A stretch of 55,865 nucleotides of DNA from Caldilineaceae bacterium (GTDB lineage Bacteria > Chloroflexota > Anaerolineae > Caldilineales > Caldilineaceae), in NCBI GenBank assembly GCA_019637695.1, contig JAHBVG010000038.1, positions 1 through 55,865 of the forward strand, in the 5' to 3' direction. The position numbers were made by a program, and so were the translations under genes. This document shows, piece by piece, positions 34,601 through 43,289 of this stretch (the stretch's first letter is position 1; each line of letters starts with the position of its first letter). The notes below the pieces were generated by a model. That model was given only the letters and a program-made list of their open reading frames with translations, did no database searches and was not told the origin of the DNA.

Positions 34601-37600
34601 AGAACACCACGGCCAATTTCCCCGACAATGGCGATCATCCTGTGGTACTCACCGTCACCGACAGCCAGTTGCTGACGACGGTGGTTACCAAGACCATCTC
34701 GGTGAACAACGTCCCGCCCACGGTGGACATCGGCCCCGATGCCGTCATCCGCCGCACAGGTGAGCGGCTGCGCATCCCCGGCGACGAGACTTTCCGCAAC
34801 TGGAACGATGCCAGCTCGGTGGACCGCGCCGCTATGCAATTCCTGTGGGACACGGGCGACGGGCGCACCTTCACCTCGCAGACCGTGGATTACAGCTACG
34901 CCACGCCAGGCGTCTACACCGTGCGCCTCACCCTCACCGATCCGCAGGGAGCCACGGCCACCGATACCCTGCAGGTGACTGTCTACGACGACGCGGTCGC
35001 GCCTACCACCTCGGTACTCATCACCGGCAGCCGCAACGTGGCCCTACCCCAGACGCTCAACCTGCCATCGTTACTCTCGCTGGGGGCCAGCGTCCACTCC
35101 TTCTCCAGCCAGTATGACAACAATCACCGTGTGGAGAATCTGCTGGACTTCAACACAGGTTCCACCCCCTGGGCCACACAGAGCGGCAAGACCACCAACC
35201 AGTGGGCGATTATTCGGCTGGCCGGGGATGGACCGCACACCATGGACAGGATTCAAATCCAGCCGCGCGGCGACTGCTGTCCTGATCAGCGGGTCAAAGA
35301 TTTCGAGGTCTGGGTCTCGGCCACAGATGCCAACGACGCCAGCTTTACCCGCGTCCTCAGCGCCACAGCCGCGGACAACGGCAACCTGCAAGAGTTCATC
35401 CTGCCTGGCGGTCCGGTGGCGGCACGCTTCGTCAAATATGTGGCGCTGAATGCCCGCGGTGCCAACGCCTGTTGTATCTCCACCAGCAGCTTCCATGTCG
35501 TCAGCGTGGATGCGCTGGGCGTGGGCGGCGCGGTGGCGGCTTCCAGCCAGTTCGACGCCACCAGCGCTCCTGCCCTGCTGCTGGACGACAACCCTGACTC
35601 GATCTGGCGCACGGCCAACGGGCAGAGCAGCGGCTGGGTGAAGATCCTGTTGGCGGACGGGCAGACCTGGCCCATCCACGGTGTCTCGCTGGTGACGCCC
35701 AATCATGGGGAGGCTGTGCGCGACTTCGAGATCTGGGTATCCACCACGACAGACGACGATGCCGCCTTCACACGGATCTTCACCGGCACGATGAGTACCA
35801 CCAGCGCCCAGCAGGACTTCTTCTTCCCTGAAGTGAATGCACGCTATGTGAAAGTGATCGCCCTCAACAACCGCGGCAGCAGTTGCTGTGTGCGCCTGGG
35901 CACGCTTCAGGTGCGCGCCAGTGTACCCGCCGAGGCGGATGGCTGGTACGACACCGATGTGCTGGCGACGCTGATCGCCGTGGACAACCCTGGTGGCTCT
36001 GGCGTGGCCAAGATCGAAACCAGCACCAACGGCACGAACTGGAGTACCTACACGGGTCCCTTCCTCTTTGGTACAGCAGGCAGCAACCCCATCTGGGGAC
36101 GCGCTACCGATGTAGCCCGCAACCTGGGGGCACCCGATCAACGCTATGCCGCCATCGACAAGACACCCAAGCTGGATCGCTACGAAGCCGGACAGGCGGG
36201 CATCGACTGGCTATCCACAGCGGCCTGGAACAAAACGGGCAGTGTCCTCAAATGTGTAGCCTGCCACGTCGCCGGAGACTCGCTGCACGGTCTGGCTGTG
36301 AGTACCTCCACCGGCTATCAGGTGGATACATCGGCAAACAGCGATCTGGTGGCGCTGGTCAACTTTATGACCGATCCCGCCTATCAACGGGATACAGATG
36401 GCCTGTGGCCGTATGAAAAAGTGGGCCAGGGGAACAGCTTCCTGACCATGAACAGCAGCCATTCGCTCTTTGGCATGGCCATGTATGACCGCTATATCAG
36501 CACGAACAAGACCGACAATCTGATCCGCGGGGTGGAGGGCATGTTGCCCCGCCAGCAGAGCAACGGACGCTGGGCCACCGATCACACCATGGCCCCCACC
36601 AATCAGGGCGATATCCTGCCCACGACGCACATGATCTTCGCCTTGCAACAGGCCAAAACACGCGTGGACGCCGCCACCGCTGCCCGCTATCAAACGGCGC
36701 TGGACAAAGCGGTGACGTGGCTGCGCAGCGCGGCGCTCTCCATCTATAGCCAGGACAAGAGCATGAAGCTCCTGGGCTTGCTGGAAGGGGGCATGTCCCG
36801 CAACGACGCCGATGTGGTGGCTCTGCGCACCCAGATCCTGGCCGATCAACTCGCCGACGGTGGCTGGCGCGAGAACAGCAGCAAAGCGTGGAGCAGCGTC
36901 TTCTCCACCGGCCAATCGCTCTATGCCCTGTGCCGGGCCGGGGTCAGCCGCTTTGATCCACAGGTGGTCAAGGGCATCGACTGGCTGAGACACACGCAGA
37001 CGCGCCACAACAGCGACACCCTGGTACAGCGCTACCTGCAAGATGGGCCGTGGCTGCTCCAATACACCGACGCCGCCGCGCCCTTTGTCAGCACCATGTG
37101 GGCCGTGATCGCACTGGGCTGCTTCGGCGAGCTGGGTCTCGACTTCAGCGTGACGCCTGCGGCACAGACCATCAGCCCGGATGTGGCGGCGGCTCAGATC
37201 GTCACCTTCAACCTCACGCTGGTCAACACCGGTGCCGAGGACGATACCTACGATCTGGCGATCAGCGGTGGGCTGCCCGGCTGGGACGCCGCGGTCAGCG
37301 CCAACCTGGTAAGCCTGGCCGTGGGCGAGAATACGACCGTCGATCTCGTCATCACTGCCCCGGCCAACCAGCCGCAAAATCTGGTCACGCTTTACAGCAT
37401 CACCGCTACTTCACGCAAAAATAGAGCGGTGACACGCGCCGCCTCGGTCAGCGTCAGCACATCTGCCCTGCCTACGGGCGGACGGCCCACCCTCACCCAG
37501 ATCACCGCGGGCAACGGTGCCAGCAGCCCGGTCGATTACCCAGTCCGGTTGGCGGCGACCGTTACCGACACTGTGGGCAACCTGCGCGTGACTGGGCCAG

Positions 37601-40600
37601 ACAGCGGCGTGGTCAACTTCCTGGTGGCAGGTATTGCCGTGGGCAGCGACGCTGATAGTGATGGCGACGGCGTCTACGAAATCCTGTGGACGCCGGGCGC
37701 AACGTGGACGCGGCTGGGCAGCCAGGATCTGCGCGCCATCTACTCAGGCGTGGATCGCCCCGATCCGCAGCCCGATCTGCAATCCAGTTTTGCTTCGGGC
37801 AACCTCACGCTCACAGGGGCCGTACGCCCTGTGGCGGAGAGCCAAACGCTGACGACGGACAAAAACACGCCTCTGTCGATCACGCTCACGGCGGTCGATC
37901 CCAACGGGGACACACTCACCTTCAGCGTGGCGACAACGCCCGCCCACGGCGCATTGAGCGGCAGCGCGCCGGCTCTGATCTACACGCCGGATCCTGGATT
38001 CGTGGGCGACGACAGCTTCACCTTCACGGCGAGCGACGGCAGCAATGTCTCGCTGCCTGCCACGGTGTCGATCAGTGTCGTCTCGACCAACGAGCCACCG
38101 ACCCTGGATGATGTAGATGATACGATGATAGATGAGGGCGCGACGCTCACCGTGACCGCCACAGCGGGCGATCCCGATGGGGACGCGCTGACGCTGACAG
38201 CTGGCAGTCTGCCCAGTTTCGCCAGCTTCACCGACAACGGCGACGGCACGGGCAGCTTCAATTTCACACCGGGATATGACGATGCAGGCATCTACGCCAG
38301 TATCACCCTCACCGTGAGCGACGGCGAACTGAGCGACAGCGATACCTTCTTGCTCACCGTCAACAACGTCAACCGAGGGCCAGTTGCCAACCATGACAGC
38401 GCCACCACCGACGAAGAGACACCGGTGACGGTTGATCTCCTTGCCAACGACAGCGATCCCGATGGGGACGCGCTCAGCCTCAGCGCCCTGGGTACCCCTG
38501 TCTACGGCACGGTGGCGGTCAGCGATCTGCTGTCTGCCGCCGTCTACACGCCCGCGCTGGACTTCCACGGCACGGATACCTTCACCTACACCGTCAGCGA
38601 CGGTAGCCTTAACGCTACGGCCACGGTCACGGTGACAGTGAATGCGGTCAACGACGCGCCGACTCTGGATGATGTGGATGATGAAATGATGGATGAGGGG
38701 GCAACGCTGACAGTGACGGTCACAGCGGGTGATCCTGATGGCGACGCGCTGACACTCACTGCTGGCAATCTACCCAGCTTTGCCAGCTTCATCGACAACG
38801 GCGACGGCACAGGCTCGATCAGCTTTGCGCCGGGCTATGTTGATTCTGGTGTCTATGACAACATCGGCGTGACGGTGAGCGACGGCGAACTCAGTGCCAG
38901 CAATAGCTTTACCCTGACCGTCAACAACGTCAACCGCGCACCCGTGGCAGTGGATCAGACGCTGATCACCGATGAGGACTCGTCTCTACCCATCACGCTG
39001 ACGGCCACAGACGCTGACGGCGACGCCCTCACCTTCAGCGTGGTGAACACGCCCACGCACGGTACGCTCAGCGGCAGCGCGCCGGATCTGACCTACACGC
39101 CCGCGCCGAACTATCACGGTGAGGAGAGCTTCACCTTCATGGCCAGCGACGGGAGTATCGACAGCAACATAGCCACGGTCAGCATCACCATCAACCCGGT
39201 CAACGACGCGCCCACGTTGCAAACGCCGCGCAGCGCGCTGGAGGTGAACGAGGGCGAAACGGCAACCGTGGACGGCATCTTTGACGATATGGACGGCGAC
39301 GCCATCACCCTCACCGCTTCGGTGGGCAACGTGATCGGCAATGCGGATGGCAGTTGGACGTGGTCCTTTGTCACGAGCGACGGGCCGGGCGAAAGCCAGC
39401 CGATTACCATTAGCGCCGACGATGGCAACGGCGGCAGCGCAGAGGTCAGCTTCGGCCTCACCGTCTTGAATCTTAATCCAATCGCGGTGGACGATAGCGC
39501 CAGCGTCAACGAGAAGACGGCTGTGGCCATTGCCGTTCTTGCCAACGACAGCGACGTCCCCGCCGACACGCTCACTATCACAGCGCTGGGAATGCCGAGT
39601 CACGGCACGGCTGCGGTCAGCGGTCAGCCGTCCGCGGTCATCTACACGCCCACGCTCAACTTCAGCGGCAGCGATGTCTTCACCTATACCGTCTCGGACA
39701 AGGACGGCGGCAGCGCCACGGCCACGGTCACGGTGACGGTGAACGCGATCAACGACGCGCCGACGCTGGATGATGTGGATGACGTGATGATGGACGAGGG
39801 CGCAACGCTGACGGTGATGATCATAGCGACTGATCGTGACGGCGACGCGCTGACGCTGATTGTGGGCAATCTGCCCGGCTTCGCCAGCTTCGTTGACAAC
39901 GGCGACGGCACAGGGACATTGTCCTTTGCGCCAGGCTATGACCATGCCGGAGTCTACGCCGAGATCACCGTCACCGCCAGCGACGGCCACCTGATCGACA
40001 CAGACAGCTTCACGCTTACTGTCAACAATGTCAACCACGCACCGGTCGCTGCCGACGACAATGCCATCACCGACGAGGATGCGCCCGTTATCATCGCTGT
40101 GCTGACCAACGACAGCGATCCCGACGGCGGCAGCCTCAGCCTCACCGCCCTAAGCGCGCCGACCTACGGTCTGGCCGCGGTCAGCGGTCCGTCGTCCGCC
40201 GTCATCTACACGCCCACCCTCAACTTCCACGGCGCTGACACCTTCACCTACACCATCAGCGATGGCGCGTTGAGCGTTACGGCCACGGTGAGGGTGACCG
40301 TCAACCCCGTCAACGATGCGCCAATCGCCATGGACGATGAGGTGGAGATTGGGCTGGGGCAGCCAGTGACCATCACCGTGCTGGCGAACGACTACGATGT
40401 GGAGGACAGCGCTCTCAGGATAGTCAGCATTCGTCAGCCGGTAACAGGCACCGCTACACTGCGCGCCGATGGCAGGGTCACCTATACACCGACGGCTGGT
40501 TTCAAAGGCACAGACCATTTCACCTACACCATCAGCGATGGTGAATTCAGCGCTACGGCTACCGTCATTGTGCGTGTGGTGATGCCGCCGGTGGTCTACT

Positions 40601-41280
40601 GCGAACTCTACCCGATTGCGCTGCACACAGCCGTCGTGGCGGGCGCGACACCCGGCGCGATTCTGGCGGATATCTTCAACGGCAGCGGTTCAGGCAACTT
40701 TGGCTGGCTCTCGTGGACGGGCAATCCCAACGTGCCCACACTGATCAACAACCTGACGCCACCTGGCGGCAGCGATACCTACATCAATCCCAATAACTCG
40801 GCAGACAATGTGGTCTCGGTGGGTGATTGGGTGCGGGGCAGTCCAGGCGTCTCCAATGCCAAAGGTGCGCGCGATGCGCTGGATCGGCTCAAGACGATGG
40901 ATATTGTGGTTCCCGTGTGGGATAGCGCCAGCGGTGGGGGCAACAATGCCCAATACCGTGTGGCCTCCTTTGCCACGGTCCGCATTCTGGACTATTCATT
41001 GCCTGGGCAGAACCGCATTAAGGTCCGCTATCTGGGTTCGGTAGCCTGTGGCGCGGCCCAGAATCGCAGCGACGCCGAGAGCGAAGCATGGGAAGCGACG
41101 CCGACAGAGGAGCCATTGCCCGTTGCCGAAAATCTGCTCTATATGCCGCTGTTGCAGCGCAGCGAACCGCTACAGGTTGAGGTGGATCAACCTCAGCCAG
41201 CGGCTGCGCAACCCAGCCAGTGGCTCTACTTACCGGCGGTGATGATGGAAACCCAACTACCAACGCCGTCCGCGCGGTGA
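31699..41280 (+). CDS. Giant mosaic surface protein (cadherin-like, discoidin-like, PKD, cyclase-like domains)
   Basis: A 3193-aa exported protein; the ATG is preceded by GGAGG, and the signal peptide covers about 1-26. Domain order (approximate): a small beta domain (27-115); cadherin/Ig-like repeats of the NxDxFTFxVSDG type (120-394); three discoidin/F5-8C-like domains (395-845); three PKD-like domains (845-1097, WDFGDGNS, HTFNAPGTYSVTLTV); two more discoidin-like domains (1110-1406); an Ig-like segment; an alpha-toroid squalene-cyclase/prenyltransferase-like domain (1490-1814) with a CVACH motif at 1519-1523; a NEW3-like beta domain; about ten cadherin-like repeats (2044-2965), three opening PTLDDVDD; and a final domain with GNFGWLSWTGNP and VSVGDWV. 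The end carries LYMPLLQR and LYLPAVMM, motifs common at the C termini of Chloroflexota surface proteins. Likely adhesion or carbohydrate binding at the cell surface; it has no clear anchor. Confidence 0.9.
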   Translation: MQRRIFASLLAILLVMTTVAVSLAAPPPLPSSFYGTATLNGANVPDGTRISVWIGGVKVAEAPSRTVDGVSSYVIDVPGVDSSTEGATISFQVDGYAADQSGIWHSGAVTALDLTATPPPVAPVANNASVTTAEDTAVAIVLSAFDANNDTLTYTIVAAPTHGALSGTAPNLLYTPHLDYNGTDSFTFKVSDGSQDSNIATVSITITPVPDEPTAQNGSIVTDEDMGVVITLQASDPNGDPLTFTVLTNPAHGSLNGAPPGLIYDPAPNFNGTDSFTFKVNDGRFDSNVATVSITVRSIPDAPQIAGVANPSMDEGQILNITIPASDPDGTVPTLSAANLPSFASFSQSNGTATLRFAPDFTQAGTYPNITVTASDGSLSASTTFTLTVNDVAPMPRASFSTGKELNAAQWEDGAGIAAFSSVFSTSSSHRAENAIDNNASSAWHTANGQPNNGWIKVALAGNTLHVIDRVVIRSNTSTATLKDFQIRVSTTGVADGDFTTVFAGSVPRENNSFTYTFAPVQARYVQLVAVNNWGFGSYTQVFGFEARNRNRDGGIVSLIDGPRPTLESFTSQYDNGHRAELALDDDAVSRWASGNGQRTNQSLVVQLAGGKSYAIDRVRVQPRFDCCFDQRVKDFEIWVSADNINYTQVLAATAADNGTLQEFVFPGGATHARYVKYVALNNRGSTCCISTATFQVITLDGHNVARLGGVGGSIASFSSVWDPQAQYQPGEAIDFDANTDWDSGNGQNSNQWISVRLIPGAPYLVDRVRIRGFGGSASPKDFLIQVSTTGIADADFTTVFSGQLPNDGGYHWYNFAPVAARFVRFYILNNYGHINIRVYDFQVYSTQVGGESVPFDDHSTNPFGPIVAWDWDFGDGNSSSERHPIHTFNAPGTYSVTLTVTNSDGVTDTVIQPYTVLQRPAGDFAWTPATPNEGQNVSLADTSTDADGSVIGWLWKFHYTTSQPTTQNTTANFPDNGDHPVVLTVTDSQLLTTVVTKTISVNNVPPTVDIGPDAVIRRTGERLRIPGDETFRNWNDASSVDRAAMQFLWDTGDGRTFTSQTVDYSYATPGVYTVRLTLTDPQGATATDTLQVTVYDDAVAPTTSVLITGSRNVALPQTLNLPSLLSLGASVHSFSSQYDNNHRVENLLDFNTGSTPWATQSGKTTNQWAIIRLAGDGPHTMDRIQIQPRGDCCPDQRVKDFEVWVSATDANDASFTRVLSATAADNGNLQEFILPGGPVAARFVKYVALNARGANACCISTSSFHVVSVDALGVGGAVAASSQFDATSAPALLLDDNPDSIWRTANGQSSGWVKILLADGQTWPIHGVSLVTPNHGEAVRDFEIWVSTTTDDDAAFTRIFTGTMSTTSAQQDFFFPEVNARYVKVIALNNRGSSCCVRLGTLQVRASVPAEADGWYDTDVLATLIAVDNPGGSGVAKIETSTNGTNWSTYTGPFLFGTAGSNPIWGRATDVARNLGAPDQRYAAIDKTPKLDRYEAGQAGIDWLSTAAWNKTGSVLKCVACHVAGDSLHGLAVSTSTGYQVDTSANSDLVALVNFMTDPAYQRDTDGLWPYEKVGQGNSFLTMNSSHSLFGMAMYDRYISTNKTDNLIRGVEGMLPRQQSNGRWATDHTMAPTNQGDILPTTHMIFALQQAKTRVDAATAARYQTALDKAVTWLRSAALSIYSQDKSMKLLGLLEGGMSRNDADVVALRTQILADQLADGGWRENSSKAWSSVFSTGQSLYALCRAGVSRFDPQVVKGIDWLRHTQTRHNSDTLVQRYLQDGPWLLQYTDAAAPFVSTMWAVIALGCFGELGLDFSVTPAAQTISPDVAAAQIVTFNLTLVNTGAEDDTYDLAISGGLPGWDAAVSANLVSLAVGENTTVDLVITAPANQPQNLVTLYSITATSRKNRAVTRAASVSVSTSALPTGGRPTLTQITAGNGASSPVDYPVRLAATVTDTVGNLRVTGPDSGVVNFLVAGIAVGSDADSDGDGVYEILWTPGATWTRLGSQDLRAIYSGVDRPDPQPDLQSSFASGNLTLTGAVRPVAESQTLTTDKNTPLSITLTAVDPNGDTLTFSVATTPAHGALSGSAPALIYTPDPGFVGDDSFTFTASDGSNVSLPATVSISVVSTNEPPTLDDVDDTMIDEGATLTVTATAGDPDGDALTLTAGSLPSFASFTDNGDGTGSFNFTPGYDDAGIYASITLTVSDGELSDSDTFLLTVNNVNRGPVANHDSATTDEETPVTVDLLANDSDPDGDALSLSALGTPVYGTVAVSDLLSAAVYTPALDFHGTDTFTYTVSDGSLNATATVTVTVNAVNDAPTLDDVDDEMMDEGATLTVTVTAGDPDGDALTLTAGNLPSFASFIDNGDGTGSISFAPGYVDSGVYDNIGVTVSDGELSASNSFTLTVNNVNRAPVAVDQTLITDEDSSLPITLTATDADGDALTFSVVNTPTHGTLSGSAPDLTYTPAPNYHGEESFTFMASDGSIDSNIATVSITINPVNDAPTLQTPRSALEVNEGETATVDGIFDDMDGDAITLTASVGNVIGNADGSWTWSFVTSDGPGESQPITISADDGNGGSAEVSFGLTVLNLNPIAVDDSASVNEKTAVAIAVLANDSDVPADTLTITALGMPSHGTAAVSGQPSAVIYTPTLNFSGSDVFTYTVSDKDGGSATATVTVTVNAINDAPTLDDVDDVMMDEGATLTVMIIATDRDGDALTLIVGNLPGFASFVDNGDGTGTLSFAPGYDHAGVYAEITVTASDGHLIDTDSFTLTVNNVNHAPVAADDNAITDEDAPVIIAVLTNDSDPDGGSLSLTALSAPTYGLAAVSGPSSAVIYTPTLNFHGADTFTYTISDGALSVTATVRVTVNPVNDAPIAMDDEVEIGLGQPVTITVLANDYDVEDSALRIVSIRQPVTGTATLRADGRVTYTPTAGFKGTDHFTYTISDGEFSATATVIVRVVMPPVVYCELYPIALHTAVVAGATPGAILADIFNGSGSGNFGWLSWTGNPNVPTLINNLTPPGGSDTYINPNNSADNVVSVGDWVRGSPGVSNAKGARDALDRLKTMDIVVPVWDSASGGGNNAQYRVASFATVRILDYSLPGQNRIKVRYLGSVACGAAQNRSDAESEAWEATPTEEPLPVAENLLYMPLLQRSEPLQVEVDQPQPAAAQPSQWLYLPAVMMETQLPTPSAR

Positions 41281-41377
41281 CATCGCCGATGTGGACGAAT
41301 ATGTCCTTCTCCAGACCAGGGGAGCGGATAAATCCATACCCCCGTGCTAGATCGAACTTGACAACTGTGCCTTTCAT
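41252..41377 (-). pseudogene. Truncated cold-shock-domain gene
   Basis: From ATG at 41377 the frame reads MKGTVVKFDLARGYGFI, then DIFVHIGDVTARTALVVG, which is the first about 42 residues of a cold-shock domain with RNP1-like GYGFI and RNP2-like DIFVHI. Homology then stops and the frame runs antisense into the giant gene. The last three strands of the domain are missing. The giant gene's final codons are the antisense of this remnant. Confidence 0.75.
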
Positions 41378-41405
41378 GCCCGACTTTTCACCCCAACGAT
41401 TCTGT

Positions 41406-41441
41406 AAAACAAATCCCCCACCGGCAGCGCGCCGATGGGGG
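41406..41441 (-). terminator. Intrinsic terminator after the permease fragment
   Basis: On the minus strand an 11-bp stem CCCCCATCGGC/GCCGGTGGGGG with a 5-base loop is followed by ATTTGTTTT. It lies about 50 bases past the stop of the permease remnant. Confidence 0.7.
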
Positions 41442-41490
41442 TAGATGTGCTGCGCCGAAGAAAACGTACAACAAACAGGGTGTGAATAGG

Positions 41491-41958
41491 TTAGCCCTTC
41501 AATGAGCCAGCCAATAGCCCTCGCATGAAGAGTTTGCCCAGCGCCAGGTAAACGAAGATAGTCGGCGCTGCAGCAATCAGGGCGGCTGCCATCTGCACGT
41601 TCCATTCGACCGACCAACTGCCTGCGATGTTCTGTACGGCGACGTTGACAGGGGCCACGCTCGGATTACTGAGGACGACCAGTCCGATCAGGTAGTCATT
41701 CCAGATCGAAGTGAACTGCCAGAGAAGCACCACCGCGAAGGCGGGCATGGAGATGGGTAGCAAAATGTAGCGGTAAATGCCGAAAAAGCCACAGCCATCG
41801 ATCTTAGCCGCATCCAACAATTCGGTGGGGATCCCTGCATAGTAACTGCGGAAGAGCAGCGCCGTGATGGGAATGCCAAAGATGCAGTGGACCATGATCA
41901 AACCCGGTACTGTGCCGTAGAGGCCCAGTTTTTGCAGCGTAAGCACCAATGGGATCAA
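41491..41958 (-). pseudogene. C-terminal half of a MalG-type sugar ABC permease
   Basis: 155 codons encode the second half of a carbohydrate importer permease. The EAA-loop segment ELLDAAKIDGCGFFGIYRY is intact, as are the last membrane helices and the LFMRGLLAGSLKG end, typical of CUT1 permeases. Family members have about 270-290 aa, so the first about 125 residues, with the first three or so helices, are gone. The frame's only start is a TTG inside the coding region. Upstream sequence turns into repeats, so it is a remnant of a sugar transporter operon. Confidence 0.85.
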
Positions 41959-42050
41959 GATATATCATAGGCATTCTACAAGATCAACTGCAACAGAAAC
42001 TGAGGTATAGTTTTTCATCATGACCGCGAATGAGAGAAAAACGCGAATGG

Positions 42051-42107
42051 TCGGTGTCACCACCGGGTCACGGACCCGGCGGCAGCCTGAATCGTGAACT
42101 ACTGAAT
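42051..42107 (+). repeat. Partial copy of the about 100-bp palindromic element
   Basis: The right half of the element at 19629-19730 is recognisable: CACCGGGTCACGGACCCGG, then TGAATCGTGAACTACTGAA. The left half is missing. Bases 42108-42137 also resemble the arm of the palindrome at 53180-53244 (TTTCTTCAAATCCGT). The surrounding 41960-42203 interval holds no gene. Confidence 0.65.
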
Positions 42108-42173
42108 CTGTGTTTCTTCAAATCCGTCTATACAAACTCTTTTTCAGGGTAGAGATTAGCGATTATGTACACG

Positions 42174-42203
42174 ATCCCCAATCACCAATCACCAATCGCC
42201 ACG
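42174..42203. repeat. Heptamer repeats before the glycosyltransferase start
   Basis: Units CCCCAATC, ACCAATC, ACCAATC, GCC run up to the ATG at 42204. No ribosome binding site is seen. Confidence 0.6.
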
Positions 42204-43286
42204 ATGCACATTGCCCTCCTCATCTACGGCAGCCTGGAGACGCTTTCGGGCGGCTATCTTTATGATCGGCAATTGGTGACCTATTTACGCGGCCAGGGAG
42301 ATCGAGTGGAGATCATCTCGTTGCCGTGGCGCAACTATGCGCGCCATTTGGGGGATAACGCCAACGGGGATCTGTTGCGACAATTGGCCGCGCTGCCGGT
42401 GGATCTGCTGCTCCAGGACGAGTTGAACCATCCGTCGCTCTTTTGGCTCAACCAATCCCTGCGGCGGATGGTAAACTATCCCATTGTCAGCGTGATCCAC
42501 CATTTGCGCGCAGACGAAGATCATCCGCGCTCGCTGCGTCCGTTCTACCGCTGGGTGGAGCGGCGCTATTTGCAAAGTGTGGACGCGGCCATCTACAACA
42601 GCCACAGCACCCGCCGCGCGGTGACAAAGCTGTTGGGGCGAACGCTCCCCGGCGTTGTGGCCTTGCCCGCCGGGGAGCATCTCAAGCCGCCGTCTTCGGA
42701 GCAGATCGAAGCGATCCTCGCGCAGCGTCAGAGCGAGATCTCCCCGCTGCGGCTGATCTCGGTGGGAACTGTCATCCCGCGCAAGGGGATTCATCACCTG
42801 CTGCCGGCGTTGGCACTGTTGGGCGGGGATTGGCAGTTGGAGGTGGTGGGTGCGCTTGAGGTTGCACCAGCGTATGTGGCTGATCTGCGCCGATCCATCG
42901 CCAAGTTGAATCTGGGGGATCGAGTACATCTGCGCGGGCGGCTCACCGATGACGAGGTCGCCGCTGCGCTCAAGGCCAGCCATGCCCTGATCCTCCTCTC
43001 GTACGAGGGTTTCGGCATCGCCTTTTTGGAGGCCATGAGCTTTGGTCTGCCCGTCATCGCCGCCAACGTGGGGGCCGCGCCCGAAGTGATCGACGATGGG
43101 ATAACGGGCTTTCTGGTCGATCCGCTCGATGCGCGCGCCGTTGCTGCACGGATCGAACAGGCGCGCGATCCTGCTGTGCGATCCCAAATGGGGTGGGCGG
43201 CGCGGCGACGTTTTGACCATCACCCAACCTGGGCAGAGAGTGGACGGCGCAGCCGCGACTTTCTGCTTTCCTTGATCGGAGATTGA
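42204..43286 (+). CDS. Family 4 glycosyltransferase (GT-B)
   Basis: Retaining glycosyltransferase of 360 aa, cytoplasmic or membrane-associated. The N-terminal lobe starts MHIALLIYGSLETLSGGYLYD. The C-terminal Glycos_transf_1 domain has LISVGTVIPRKGIHHLLPAL, the EGFGIAFLEAMSFGLPVIA block with the conserved E-x7-E, and GAAPEVIDDG. The start at 42204 fits the family; an ATG at 42165 would add 13 residues encoded by heptamer repeats. Neither has a clear ribosome binding site. It lies 3 bases before the next gene, so glycan transfer and methylation may be linked (inference). The sugar and acceptor are unknown. Confidence 0.88.
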   Translation: MHIALLIYGSLETLSGGYLYDRQLVTYLRGQGDRVEIISLPWRNYARHLGDNANGDLLRQLAALPVDLLLQDELNHPSLFWLNQSLRRMVNYPIVSVIHHLRADEDHPRSLRPFYRWVERRYLQSVDAAIYNSHSTRRAVTKLLGRTLPGVVALPAGEHLKPPSSEQIEAILAQRQSEISPLRLISVGTVIPRKGIHHLLPALALLGGDWQLEVVGALEVAPAYVADLRRSIAKLNLGDRVHLRGRLTDDEVAAALKASHALILLSYEGFGIAFLEAMSFGLPVIAANVGAAPEVIDDGITGFLVDPLDARAVAARIEQARDPAVRSQMGWAARRRFDHHPTWAESGRRSRDFLLSLIGD

Positions 43287-43289
43287 CGG

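Noticed and set aside
32977..34839. Open frame of 620 codons opposite the giant gene
   Set aside because: Antisense to discoidin and PKD-like domains; Gly/Val/Ala/His-rich with no motif.
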